From contig MEQV01000204.1 in the NCBI GenBank assembly GCA_001770355.1, positions 2,934-21,932 on the forward strand: a stretch of DNA of 18,999 bases, given 5' to 3'. Origin of the DNA: Betaproteobacteria bacterium RIFCSPLOWO2_02_FULL_62_17 (GTDB taxonomy: Bacteria > Pseudomonadota > Gammaproteobacteria > Burkholderiales > SG8-39). Position 1 is the stretch's first letter; every line of letters starts with the position of its first letter. Under the pieces are notes generated by a model. That model was given only the letters and a program-made list of their open reading frames with translations. It had not been told where the DNA came from and did no database searches. Of the stretch, positions 6,192 through 13,013 are shown piece by piece. The position numbers were made by a program, and so were the translations under genes.

Positions 6192-8453
6192 CTAGGCTTT
6201 ATAGACCTTGCACAGCATTCCCGAGATCGGACCGCCGCCGAAACCGGCCGAGTCCTGGTGTCCCATCGGGATAGTCTGGTTGCAATTCAGATCCCAGATG
6301 CCGTAGCTGTTGGGCGATTTGCCTTCGGTCTCGGGCAGCCACCAGGCGTGCGGCACCATGATCATCTGGCGATGGATGATCGGGGTCACCTTGGCCTTGC
6401 GTTTGAAGCGGCCCATGGTGCCTTCGATCCACACCCAGTCGCCGCTGGTAATGCCTTGCTCCTTGGCGGTTTCGGGATTGAGCTCGACCAGCGGATCCGG
6501 ATCGCATTCGCGCAGCCACGGGATCTGCCGGTGCTCGCTGTGGAACAGCACCGGTGAGCGCCGGCCGGTCATCATGATGAGCGGATATTGCTTGAACAGT
6601 TCCGGCGTCGTGATCGGCCCTTGCGGGGTGATCTCCTTGTAATAGGGCAGCGGATCGAGATTCCAGTCTTCGTAACTTGTGCAGAAGAGTTCGACCTTGC
6701 CGGTAGGTGTGCGGAAACCCTTCTTGCCGTCCTTGCGGAGTTCTCCCTTCTCGTAGCGGCGATACGGGCGGCTGCCGCAGGTGTTGCCCTTGGGTGCGAG
6801 ATCCCAAACCTTGTCGACCATCTGCTCGAAGGTGTAGCCCGAGGGCTTCATGCGCTCGGTCAACATTTCGCGCACGCTGCCCCAGGGCACCGCCGCCGGA
6901 TTGAGCCGCTTGGCAAGGGTGAAGTTGATTTCCCAGTCGGACTTGCACTCCTCCACCTGCACCACCTTGTGGATGACGTTGAGCGGACCGCCGATGCAGT
7001 AGATGGAATCCTTTTCCGGGAAGCTCGCGGCCGGCAGCACGATGTCGGCGAGCAGTTGCGCGGTCGGCGTCATGAAGGTGTCCACCACGCAGACGAAATC
7101 CATGTTCTTGCTCGCCTCGTAGTGGCGCCGCGTGTCCTGCGCCTGGTTGGCGAGGAAGTTGTTGGCCTGGATCCACAGCCCCTTGATCGGATAGGGCTTG
7201 CCGGTCTCCATCTGCTCGATCGCGACGTCTTCCTGCGCCCAAGCACGGAAGTTCTTGACCAGCGGATACTTGTCCGCGCCGATGCGTTTCTCGCTGAGCT
7301 TGCGGTAGAGCGGCTCACCGTAGAGTTGGATCACCTCCTCGGTCGAGTACGGATAGGTGGTGACGCCGTAGGCCGAGCGGCAGATCACGTTGCCCCCGGG
7401 TATGTCGAGGTTGCCGGTGATGGCGATCAGTCGGTGGATGTTCATGATCACCTGGTTGCCCTCGGGATTGCCCTCGACCGGGCGGCCGATCTCGATCGCG
7501 GCGGGCTTCGCCTTGGCGTACAGGCGCGCGCACTGGATGATCTTTTCCTTGGGCACCCAGGAGATCTTCTCGGCCCATTCCGGGGTGAACTCCTTGACGC
7601 GCTCGGCGAGCTTGTCGTAGCCCGAGCACCATTTGTCGATGAACGCCTTGTCGACCAGTCCTTCAGTGGTCACCACGTTGAGGAAGGCCAGCGCCAGCGC
7701 GCCGTCGGTGCCCGGCCTGGGCTGCAGCCACAGCGCGGCGCGGGTGGCTTCCCAGGTGCAGCGCGGATCGATCACGATCAGTTTGGTGCCGCGCTTCATC
7801 AGGTCCTGGAACCAGTGGCCCGACCAGTAGTGATCGACGCAGCCGCGGTTGAGCGTCGAACCCCAGCTGATGGCGATCTCGGGCGCCTTCCACTCCGGGT
7901 CGTCGTAGCGATCGGGCAGAAACTGCGCCGCGTCGGGGAAAGTGAAGTCGCCCTGCATCACATAGCCGCTGGCGAGCTGCGGGGTGAAGCAGGAGTGACC
8001 GGACAGCCCGAGCATGGTCCAGTTGGGGCTGCCGTAAGCGTAGGCGAGGAACGAGATCATGCCGCCGACGTCGCGACCGGTGCCCTGGGTGAAGATGATC
8101 GATTCCGGGCCGTATTTCTGGGCGATCTCCTTCATGCGCTTTTCGCAGATGTCGAACGCCTCGTCCCAGGAGATGCGCTCCCATTTGTCCTCGCCGCGTT
8201 TGCCGACGCGCTTCTGCGGCCATTTGAGACGGTCCGGGTGGTACATGTACTGCGTCATGGCGAGCACGCGCGGGCAGGCCCTGCCCTGGTACCAGGGATG
8301 GTCGTCCATCCCCTCCACTTTCACGACCTTGCCGTCCTTGACGTGCACCTCGACGCCGCATCCGCCGTGGCAACCGGGCCCCGGCGACCAGGCGCCCATT
8401 TTGTGAACCGTCACACCCGAAACTTTTTGGTCCCCCGAGACTTTTTGGTCCAT
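6192..8453 (-). CDS. Molybdopterin-dependent oxidoreductase, DMSO reductase family, catalytic subunit
   Basis: A 753-aa catalytic subunit of the Mo/W-bisMGD family. The N-terminal iron-sulfur region has Cys28, Cys32 and Cys60 (GPGCHGGCGVEVHVKDG, then GRACPR) but no Cys three residues before Cys28, so the usual four-Cys set is incomplete. Other features are WERISWDEAFD (91-101), the likely Mo-ligand Cys155 in LSGHSCFTPQ, and a C-terminal dinucleotide-binding domain (PLIMMTGRRSPVLFHSEHR, SGDWVWIEG, HAWWLP). No Tat signal is present, so it should be cytoplasmic. AGGAG before the ATG supports the start. Its ferredoxin partner is 90 bp upstream, and the divergent IclR gene may control both. It is most like soluble catabolic members such as phenylacetyl-CoA:acceptor oxidoreductases or acetylene hydratase-like enzymes; the substrate is unknown. 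Confidence 0.92.
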   Translation of the reverse strand: MDQKVSGDQKVSGVTVHKMGAWSPGPGCHGGCGVEVHVKDGKVVKVEGMDDHPWYQGRACPRVLAMTQYMYHPDRLKWPQKRVGKRGEDKWERISWDEAFDICEKRMKEIAQKYGPESIIFTQGTGRDVGGMISFLAYAYGSPNWTMLGLSGHSCFTPQLASGYVMQGDFTFPDAAQFLPDRYDDPEWKAPEIAISWGSTLNRGCVDHYWSGHWFQDLMKRGTKLIVIDPRCTWEATRAALWLQPRPGTDGALALAFLNVVTTEGLVDKAFIDKWCSGYDKLAERVKEFTPEWAEKISWVPKEKIIQCARLYAKAKPAAIEIGRPVEGNPEGNQVIMNIHRLIAITGNLDIPGGNVICRSAYGVTTYPYSTEEVIQLYGEPLYRKLSEKRIGADKYPLVKNFRAWAQEDVAIEQMETGKPYPIKGLWIQANNFLANQAQDTRRHYEASKNMDFVCVVDTFMTPTAQLLADIVLPAASFPEKDSIYCIGGPLNVIHKVVQVEECKSDWEINFTLAKRLNPAAVPWGSVREMLTERMKPSGYTFEQMVDKVWDLAPKGNTCGSRPYRRYEKGELRKDGKKGFRTPTGKVELFCTSYEDWNLDPLPYYKEITPQGPITTPELFKQYPLIMMTGRRSPVLFHSEHRQIPWLRECDPDPLVELNPETAKEQGITSGDWVWIEGTMGRFKRKAKVTPIIHRQMIMVPHAWWLPETEGKSPNSYGIWDLNCNQTIPMGHQDSAGFGGGPISGMLCKVYKA
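8415..8450 (-). repeat. 18-bp tandem duplication encoding DQKVSG twice
   Basis: Codons 2-7 and 8-13 of the molybdoenzyme gene both encode DQKVSG. The two 18-bp units (8433-8450 and 8415-8432) differ at only two bases, so this is a recent in-frame tandem duplication at the very N-terminus, before the conserved domain begins. Confidence 0.85.
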
Positions 8454-8543
8454 ATCCGCTCCTCATATATTGGCGCGATCGTTCGCGCATGCCGGTCGGC
8501 CGGCGGTCAGTCTCAATCAGCGTGAGTACAGCCTCGCGCGTCC

Positions 8544-8882
8544 TCAGCGCGAATACAGCACTGCGCGCGGCATTTTTTCCATCAGTGTGGTCAGCTCGCT
8601 CAGGGTGCCGGAGTACATGCACCAGGCCTGGCAGTGCTTCACGCAGGCGGGCCGCTCGCCCCGCTTCGCGCGCGCCGTGCACAGGTCGCAGAATTCCGTC
8701 GGAAACGGAACGTAGTCGATGCGCAAGCTGTTATTCGGTCTCCTCGGATCGACGAACACCTTTTCCTCGACCTTGATGCCCCACTTGCCCTCGGGATACT
8801 TGTGCTCCTGCTTGCACGCCACGACGCAGCTAAAGCATCCGGAGCACTGGTCGTAATCGATCAGCAATCCTTTTCTCGACAT
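8544..8882 (-). CDS. 4Fe-4S dicluster ferredoxin subunit of the molybdoenzyme
   Basis: A 112-aa electron-transfer subunit. The first cluster motif is CSGCFSCVVAC (Cys13, 16, 19, 23). The second set is Cys65, Cys68, Cys80 and Cys84 (FCDLC, then ACVKHC), with an extra Cys88. This fits two [4Fe-4S] clusters. DmsB/NrfC-type partners usually have about 200 residues and four clusters, so this is a reduced form. A strong AGGAGG lies before the ATG at 8882. It is the first gene of a two-gene unit with the catalytic subunit and should pass electrons to a soluble acceptor, since no membrane anchor gene is present. Assignment as the partner subunit is from family and position. Confidence 0.9.
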   Translation of the reverse strand: MSRKGLLIDYDQCSGCFSCVVACKQEHKYPEGKWGIKVEEKVFVDPRRPNNSLRIDYVPFPTEFCDLCTARAKRGERPACVKHCQAWCMYSGTLSELTTLMEKMPRAVLYSR

Positions 8883-8954
8883 CGGTTTTTCCTCCTATTA
8901 GGACGACACCCCAGGACGGCGCCCGCCGGTTTCAATTCCGGAACGGGACAAGGC

Positions 8955-8993
8955 AAGTTACAATATACGTAACTGTATTGTCAATTTCGTAAC
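8955..8993. promoter_or_regulatory. Candidate operator/promoter in the divergent ferredoxin-iclR spacer
   Basis: The 161-bp spacer holds an AT-rich patch in otherwise GC-rich DNA. GTTAC-N7-GTAAC (8957-8973) and ACAATA-N10-TATTGT (8960-8981) are overlapping inverted repeats, and a further GTAAC lies at 8989-8993. A perfect TTGACA reads on the minus strand (8984 to 8979), a good -35 for the ferredoxin operon, although no strong -10 is seen at 17 bp. The overlap fits binding by the adjacent IclR protein (inference). Confidence 0.5.
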
Positions 8994-9043
8994 CAGGGTT
9001 TATTCAGCGTTTTCTTGATCAGGATCAATTCGGGGGGCAAGTC

Positions 9044-9874
9044 GTGGTAAGAACAAAAAAGCCGGTCAAAAGCCAGCGCGGCGTGCAGTCCGCGGAGATT
9101 GCCCTGGGACTGCTGCGCGTTCTGGTGGATGCGGGCAAGTCGATGATGCTTCGCGACCTTGCCGCCGGCGCGCGCATGCCGGCGGCCAAGGCGCACCGTT
9201 ACCTGGTGAGCCTGGCGCGCGAAGGGCTGGTCGAGCAGGACGGCACGGGCGGGCGCTACGACCTGGGTCCGTATGCCCTGGACCTCGCGCTCGCGTGCCT
9301 GGCGCGGCTGGACCACGTGCGCGTCGCCAGCGGCGCGCTGGAAGAGCTTTGCCGGCGCGTGGACGAGACCGTCGTGCTGGCGGTGTGGGGCAATCAGGGC
9401 CCGGTCTTCGTGCGCTGGGAGGAAGCGCCGCATCCGGTGGCCACCAACGTGCGCGTGGGTTCAGTCGTCCCGGTGCTGAGCTCGGCCAGCGGACGCATCT
9501 TTGCCGCGTTTCTTGCCGCCGAGGTGGTGAACCCGTTCATCGAGCAGGAGTTAAAGCAAAGCGCGCATAGCGCCCGGGCGGGCGCTCTGCACTCGCGCGC
9601 GAAGGTGGATGCCATGCTTGCCGAGGTGCGGCGAGCGCGTCTTGCGCGCGTCGCGGGCGACCTTCTCACCGGGGTCAACGCCATCAGCGTCCCGGTGTTC
9701 GACCACCGCGGGCGCGTGGTGCTGGCCATCACCGCGATCGGCGATGAACGCCGTTTCGATGCCTCGCCCCAGGGCACGGTGGCACGGGTGCTGCGCGAGA
9801 CCGCGGTGAGCGTGTCGCGGCGGATTGGTTATCGCGAGGACCAACGGGAGCAGGTGCACAGCGGGAAATCTTGA
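9044..9874 (+). CDS. IclR-family transcriptional regulator
   Basis: A 276-aa regulator starting with GTG at 9044, with a G-rich Shine-Dalgarno-like run just upstream. The N-terminal winged helix-turn-helix covers about residues 14-75 (AEIALGLLRVLVDAG, LRDLAAGARMPAAKAHRYLV, GLVEQDGTGGRYDLG). The C-terminal IclR effector domain covers about 90-265 (TVVLAVWGNQGPVFV, VGSVVPVLSSASGRIFAAF, ISVPVFDHRGRVVLAITAIG). IclR proteins usually respond to small carboxylic acids or aromatics and control neighbouring catabolic genes. It is transcribed away from the ferredoxin/molybdoenzyme operon and ahead of the riboflavin kinase-HAD gene, so either or both are likely targets (inference). Family certain; effector unknown. 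Confidence 0.93.
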   Translation: MVRTKKPVKSQRGVQSAEIALGLLRVLVDAGKSMMLRDLAAGARMPAAKAHRYLVSLAREGLVEQDGTGGRYDLGPYALDLALACLARLDHVRVASGALEELCRRVDETVVLAVWGNQGPVFVRWEEAPHPVATNVRVGSVVPVLSSASGRIFAAFLAAEVVNPFIEQELKQSAHSARAGALHSRAKVDAMLAEVRRARLARVAGDLLTGVNAISVPVFDHRGRVVLAITAIGDERRFDASPQGTVARVLRETAVSVSRRIGYREDQREQVHSGKS

Positions 9875-9918
9875 GGAGATCTTCCCGGCAAAATGCAATC
9901 AGCGCTAAGCTCGCATCC

Positions 9919-10962
9919 ATGACACAGATCGAAGGAAGGCTGGTCGCCGGCCTGGGCAAGGCAGCGGACTTCACCGGCATCGATTGGGTGCGACGCCAGC
10001 TGCTCGAGCGTTCGGGCATCGATCCGCATCCCGGCACGGTCAACCTGCGCATCGAGGATGCGGCGAACCTGGCGCGCTGGCGCGCCTGGTGCGGCGAGCC
10101 GGGTCATGCGCTCGCGCCCGAAGACGCGGCTTTCTGCGCCGCGCGCTGTTACCCGGTACGCATCGGCTCGCGCATTCCGGCCGCCGTGCTGGTGCCCGAA
10201 GTGCCGGGTTATCCTCCTGACAAGCTCGAACTGGTTGCCGCGGTGCCGGTGCGCAGCCGCCTGGCGCTGGAGGAGGGCGACCGCATAGGCGTGGAACTGT
10301 GCCGGCCCTACCCAGCCAAGGCGGTGCTATTCGACATCGACGGCACCATGGTGGACTCCATCGGAGCGTATCTCGAAGTGGCGCGCGTGGCGGCTGCTCC
10401 GCTAGGCTTCGAGGTGAGCGCCGAACAGGTGCGAAGATCGCTTGGCGGTGGACTGCGGTTCTGGAACGAAGTGCTGCCGCAGGACCTGCCTGAGCGCGAG
10501 GCGGCGATGCAGCAGATGTCCGCCCACGCGGCGCGCGCGTGGCCGGGGGTGTTGCGCGAGCACGCCAGGGTATTCGCGGGACTTGCGCAGACGCTCGATG
10601 CGCTGAAGCGCGCCGGCCTGTTGCTCGGCATCGTGAGCGGCGCGCGCGCCGAAGTGCTCGAGCTGCTGCGCGAGGACGGTATCCTCGATCGCTTCGACGC
10701 GGTGGTTCTCGGCGCCGACGTGGCACGGCGCAAGCCCGATCCCGAAGGCCTGCTGAAATGCCTTGCCACGCTTGGTGTCGCCGCCGATCAGGCGGTCTAC
10801 GTCGGCGACACGCAAGTCGACATCCAGGCAAGCCGCGCCGCCGGCGTGCATGCCGTGGCGGTGCTGAGCGGCGCGGCCGACAGCGCGCAGCTTTCGCTGT
10901 GCGAACCTGACAGGCTGATCTGGTCACACGCGAGTTTGCCGGAGATCGTGCGGCCGGTTTAG
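9919..10962 (+). CDS. CTP-dependent riboflavin kinase-like domain fused to a HAD phosphatase
   Basis: A 347-aa two-domain protein. Residues 4-128 match the archaeal CTP-dependent riboflavin kinase (RibK, DUF120) pattern from end to end: IEGRLVAGLGKAADF, then HPGTVNLRI with the Mg-binding Thr40 and Asn42, RCYPVRI, AAVLVPEVPGYPPDKLELVA, and a final LEEGDRIGVEL. Residues 134-335 are a HAD subfamily I phosphatase with all motifs: D139 and D141 (LFDIDGT), S240 (GIVSG), K272 (RRKPDP), D297 and D301 (VGDTQVD). ATG 9919 begins the protein right at the domain; a TTG at 9871 overlapping the iclR stop would add 16 residues, and neither start has a strong ribosome site. In the kinase loop Ala16 replaces the third Gly of the archaeal GLGEG, so activity needs testing. 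Enzymes making and hydrolysing FMN are the natural reading; phosphatase action on another phosphate ester is possible. Confidence 0.85.
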   Translation: MTQIEGRLVAGLGKAADFTGIDWVRRQLLERSGIDPHPGTVNLRIEDAANLARWRAWCGEPGHALAPEDAAFCAARCYPVRIGSRIPAAVLVPEVPGYPPDKLELVAAVPVRSRLALEEGDRIGVELCRPYPAKAVLFDIDGTMVDSIGAYLEVARVAAAPLGFEVSAEQVRRSLGGGLRFWNEVLPQDLPEREAAMQQMSAHAARAWPGVLREHARVFAGLAQTLDALKRAGLLLGIVSGARAEVLELLREDGILDRFDAVVLGADVARRKPDPEGLLKCLATLGVAADQAVYVGDTQVDIQASRAAGVHAVAVLSGAADSAQLSLCEPDRLIWSHASLPEIVRPV

Positions 10963-11049
10963 AACTTTGCAAAATATTTTTTCAGCGTTGCTGTTAGCAG
11001 GTGTCAGGTATGCCGAGACGGACCCATGAATCCCCGTGCCCTTGAAGTG

Positions 11050-12441
11050 TTACGCCGACGCTGCGGGCCTATTGTGCAATGAAACATCAACACTTCTCGC
11101 GCTTGACTCCCGCATCCGAGCGAGCTTTTGCTCGTTTGCATTAACCAGGACTTTGAATCCTTCGGATATGTCTGGATTCGCAGCGACACGCTGCCAACAG
11201 AGGATCGCCAGGCAAAACGCGCTGTCCCATGACTCAATTGCCTGGATGGGTAGCGCCGGGCAGATAAACTCCCGTTCCACCAATTGATCGTTCACCGGGG
11301 AGTAAAGCATCGGCAGCATATCGTAGATGGGTGAGAGCCGGTAGCGCGCGTTCCCTTCCGGAAAGAAAGATACATTCCCGAAGTGCATGTCGGTATTTCC
11401 GATAAGCAAACCGAAGCAATGTATAAGCCTTATCGTTGCCGCATTTTGCGCGGAAACTCTTCCTGTACGTTCCAAGCGTGCAGCGGCCAGGGTGTAGTTA
11501 TCACGATTGCCAAAGTAGTAGTCATCCAAAGCGCCAAGCGATATGACTGCCCGGCGTCCCCGTGCGCCCACGCGGTCAAAGCGCTCCACGATTAAATGAG
11601 TTCGCTCATCGGTTCGCAATATATGGGTGCGTGCGGCCGGTATGGCTGATTCGCTCAGCACATCCGCGGCAATTGCCTCGCACACGAGGAGATCAGACCA
11701 GCGTTGCCCGACGTCGCTGTCATAAGGAGGCGAGAACTTCACTAAAACCTGTGCCGCGCCCCCTCCTGCCAATTCTGCGTACGCAGTGAACTTCGGCCGC
11801 TCGCCGCCCGCGCTGGAGCCCGGCGGTTGACCTTCTGTAGCTTGCTTAGCCAGGTTATCAAAGCTTGTGCCTTGAATGCCAATAGGGATCGGCTCGATTG
11901 CTGCGGCGGCGGTTTCGAGGAAGCGCTGAAATGAACCTTCACCGATGATTGCATTGCCAATCGTGTCGTCCCCGCGGGCGGTTAATGCGCGAATGACATG
12001 ATCCTCGCTCCAGTCGGTAATTCGCTCGGGTAATTCAAGATCAGGGTTGTTCCTTGCGAAAGCACGCCCCAAGAAACCTTGTGGTCTCATATCATCGAGA
12101 AAGAACGGTATTCCTTCGTAGAGTTCGCCGCTTTCGTTTCGTTGAACCCAAACAGCACCGCCATACAGGGCATTCAGCGTTCCTGTTCTTTGAGCAACCC
12201 CCTTCTCGTCGATATCAAACATTGGTATATCCCGCGGTACGCCGGAAATTGTCCGCAAGACTGCGTAACGCGTACTTCTTCCGCGCCCTACCGCGACAAC
12301 ATCATTTGACGCACTCCGGAGGATTCTTGAGAGCGTCGCTTGGCTGATTCCGAGCGCCTGACAAAGCTCACGCGCGGACATCACACCTCGCATCCGAATC
12401 AATCGAATTACTGCAAACGTCCTGGCGTCTGAATTGGCCAC
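11050..12441 (-). CDS. HipA-family serine/threonine kinase toxin, YjjJ-like, with N-terminal winged helix
   Basis: A kinase of the HipA superfamily, 463 aa if GTG 12441 is used; the frame stays open to a TTG at 12504, but that extra stretch is AT-rich and reads as a hydrophobic non-homologous peptide. The N-terminus is a DNA-binding winged helix (MSARELCQALGISQATLSRIL, about 21-41), as in YjjJ/HipH. The kinase has a Gly/Ser-rich nucleotide loop (PPGSSAGGERPKF, 206-218), VERFDR, the catalytic loop GNTDMHFGN with D351 and N356, and PIYDML with D374 as the metal-binding Asp. No separate hipB lies nearby, so the fused helix may supply the DNA binding. Codon use is more AT-rich than its neighbours, a sign of transfer. 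Its phosphorylation target cannot be inferred. Confidence 0.88.
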   Translation of the reverse strand: MANSDARTFAVIRLIRMRGVMSARELCQALGISQATLSRILRSASNDVVAVGRGRSTRYAVLRTISGVPRDIPMFDIDEKGVAQRTGTLNALYGGAVWVQRNESGELYEGIPFFLDDMRPQGFLGRAFARNNPDLELPERITDWSEDHVIRALTARGDDTIGNAIIGEGSFQRFLETAAAAIEPIPIGIQGTSFDNLAKQATEGQPPGSSAGGERPKFTAYAELAGGGAAQVLVKFSPPYDSDVGQRWSDLLVCEAIAADVLSESAIPAARTHILRTDERTHLIVERFDRVGARGRRAVISLGALDDYYFGNRDNYTLAAARLERTGRVSAQNAATIRLIHCFGLLIGNTDMHFGNVSFFPEGNARYRLSPIYDMLPMLYSPVNDQLVEREFICPALPIQAIESWDSAFCLAILCWQRVAANPDISEGFKVLVNANEQKLARMRESSARSVDVSLHNRPAASA

Positions 12442-12496
12442 AATTAATGACTTAAATGAATATGTAATGAATAGAAAAATACATGTTTTTATTATG

Positions 12497-12528
12497 TATG
12501 TCAAATAGTTAGTTATATATATGACATA
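12497..12528. promoter_or_regulatory. AT-rich inverted repeat upstream of the hipA-like gene
   Basis: TATGTCA (12497-12503) is inverted as TGACATA (12522-12528), with an 18-nt AT-only or nearly AT-only centre. It lies 56-87 bp upstream of the likely hipA-like start in the AT-rich stretch 12440-12560. This is where an autoregulatory operator and promoter would be expected. Confidence 0.4.
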
Positions 12529-12530
12529 TA

Positions 12531-12570
12531 AAGCGAATAGAAAATGATCATCCTTTATTCCTATTCGCTT
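12531..12570. repeat. Perfect 10-bp inverted repeat
   Basis: AAGCGAATAG (12531-12540) is inverted exactly as CTATTCGCTT (12561-12570) with a 20-nt AT-rich centre. The right arm contains the stop codon of the thioesterase-tail remnant on the minus strand. It could be a hairpin, an operator or a scar of the rearrangement that left the remnant. Confidence 0.6.
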
Positions 12571-12659
12571 GCGGTCGAGCTATGGTTGGACCGGCTGGTG
12601 ATGTACGCGGTTCCGGTGAAGCCCGCTATCAGGACGCCGTTCGCATTGGTCACGTCGAT
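12561..12659 (-). pseudogene. Remnant of a PaaI-like thioesterase C-terminus
   Basis: Read on the minus strand this encodes IDVTNANGVLIAGFTGTAYI followed by TSR and a short tail ending at TAG 12561-12563. It matches the end of the intact thioesterase 450 bp away (IEVTNAENVLIAGFTGTAYI). At the DNA level 12591-12659 aligns with 13044-13112 at about 59 of 69 bases by hand count. Nothing upstream in frame resembles the thioesterase, so only the tail is left. The divergence suggests it derives from a second homologue or an old duplication, not a recent copy. Confidence 0.75.
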
Positions 12660-12762
12660 GCCGGCGCCGCCTCCCCGCTCATCGGACTGCGAACCCCGTC
12701 GACCGGGCGGTCCGCCAGATCGGTCGGCAGTTCCGTACAATGCCGCTTACGCAGGAGAGCGC

Positions 12763-12990
12763 ATGGATCTGATTTTGAAGACGATCACTGAATTTCGCGA
12801 GGAGATGCGCGAGTTCAGAATTGAAACGCGCAAAACGCTTGCAGAGCACTCGCATCCATTGAATGTCATTGAAGCGACCATCGCCAGCCTCAAAGCCGAT
12901 GTGGGCGTACTGCTCAATTCCGTGCCCGTAATAGACGAGCGGCGGGACAATCTCGAAGCGCGAGTGGCCGCTCTGGAAGCCCGCGGTTAA
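12763..12990 (+). CDS. Small coiled-coil hypothetical protein
   Basis: A 75-aa protein that I do not recognise. AGGAGA just before ATG 12763 gives a good start; the longer open frame from 12544 runs across the thioesterase remnant and is not needed. The protein is charged and heptad-like at both ends: MDLILKTITEFREEMREFRI at the N-terminus and DERRDNLEARVAALEARG at the C-terminus, with a Pro-containing break (HSHPLN) and a hydrophobic ASLKADVGVLLNSV middle. It should form an oligomeric helical bundle. It stands alone between the thioesterase remnant and the intact thioesterase, inside the toxin-antitoxin island; an accessory or antitoxin-like role is speculation. Confidence 0.6.
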   Translation: MDLILKTITEFREEMREFRIETRKTLAEHSHPLNVIEATIASLKADVGVLLNSVPVIDERRDNLEARVAALEARG

Positions 12991-13013
12991 ACGCTGAATC
13001 GGGGTCGCAGGCA

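Noticed and set aside
6588..8525. 645-codon open frame on the plus strand
   Set aside because: It lies opposite the molybdoenzyme gene, which has clear motifs and ribosome sites. The long antisense frame is a by-product of high GC and biased third positions; its translation is Arg/His/Leu-rich with no recognisable domain.
8883..9043. Small RNA or riboswitch in the divergent spacer
   Set aside because: The inverted repeats are short and AT-rich, better explained as protein-binding sites; no conserved riboswitch core was recognised.
12442..12504. N-terminal extension of the HipA-like protein from TTG 12504 (a possible membrane segment)
   Set aside because: The hydrophobic reading comes from AT-rich promoter DNA; family homology begins at the winged helix after GTG 12441.
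12544..12762. Long start for the coiled-coil protein
   Set aside because: The upstream in-frame part is the antisense of the thioesterase-tail remnant, and a good ribosome site precedes ATG 12763.
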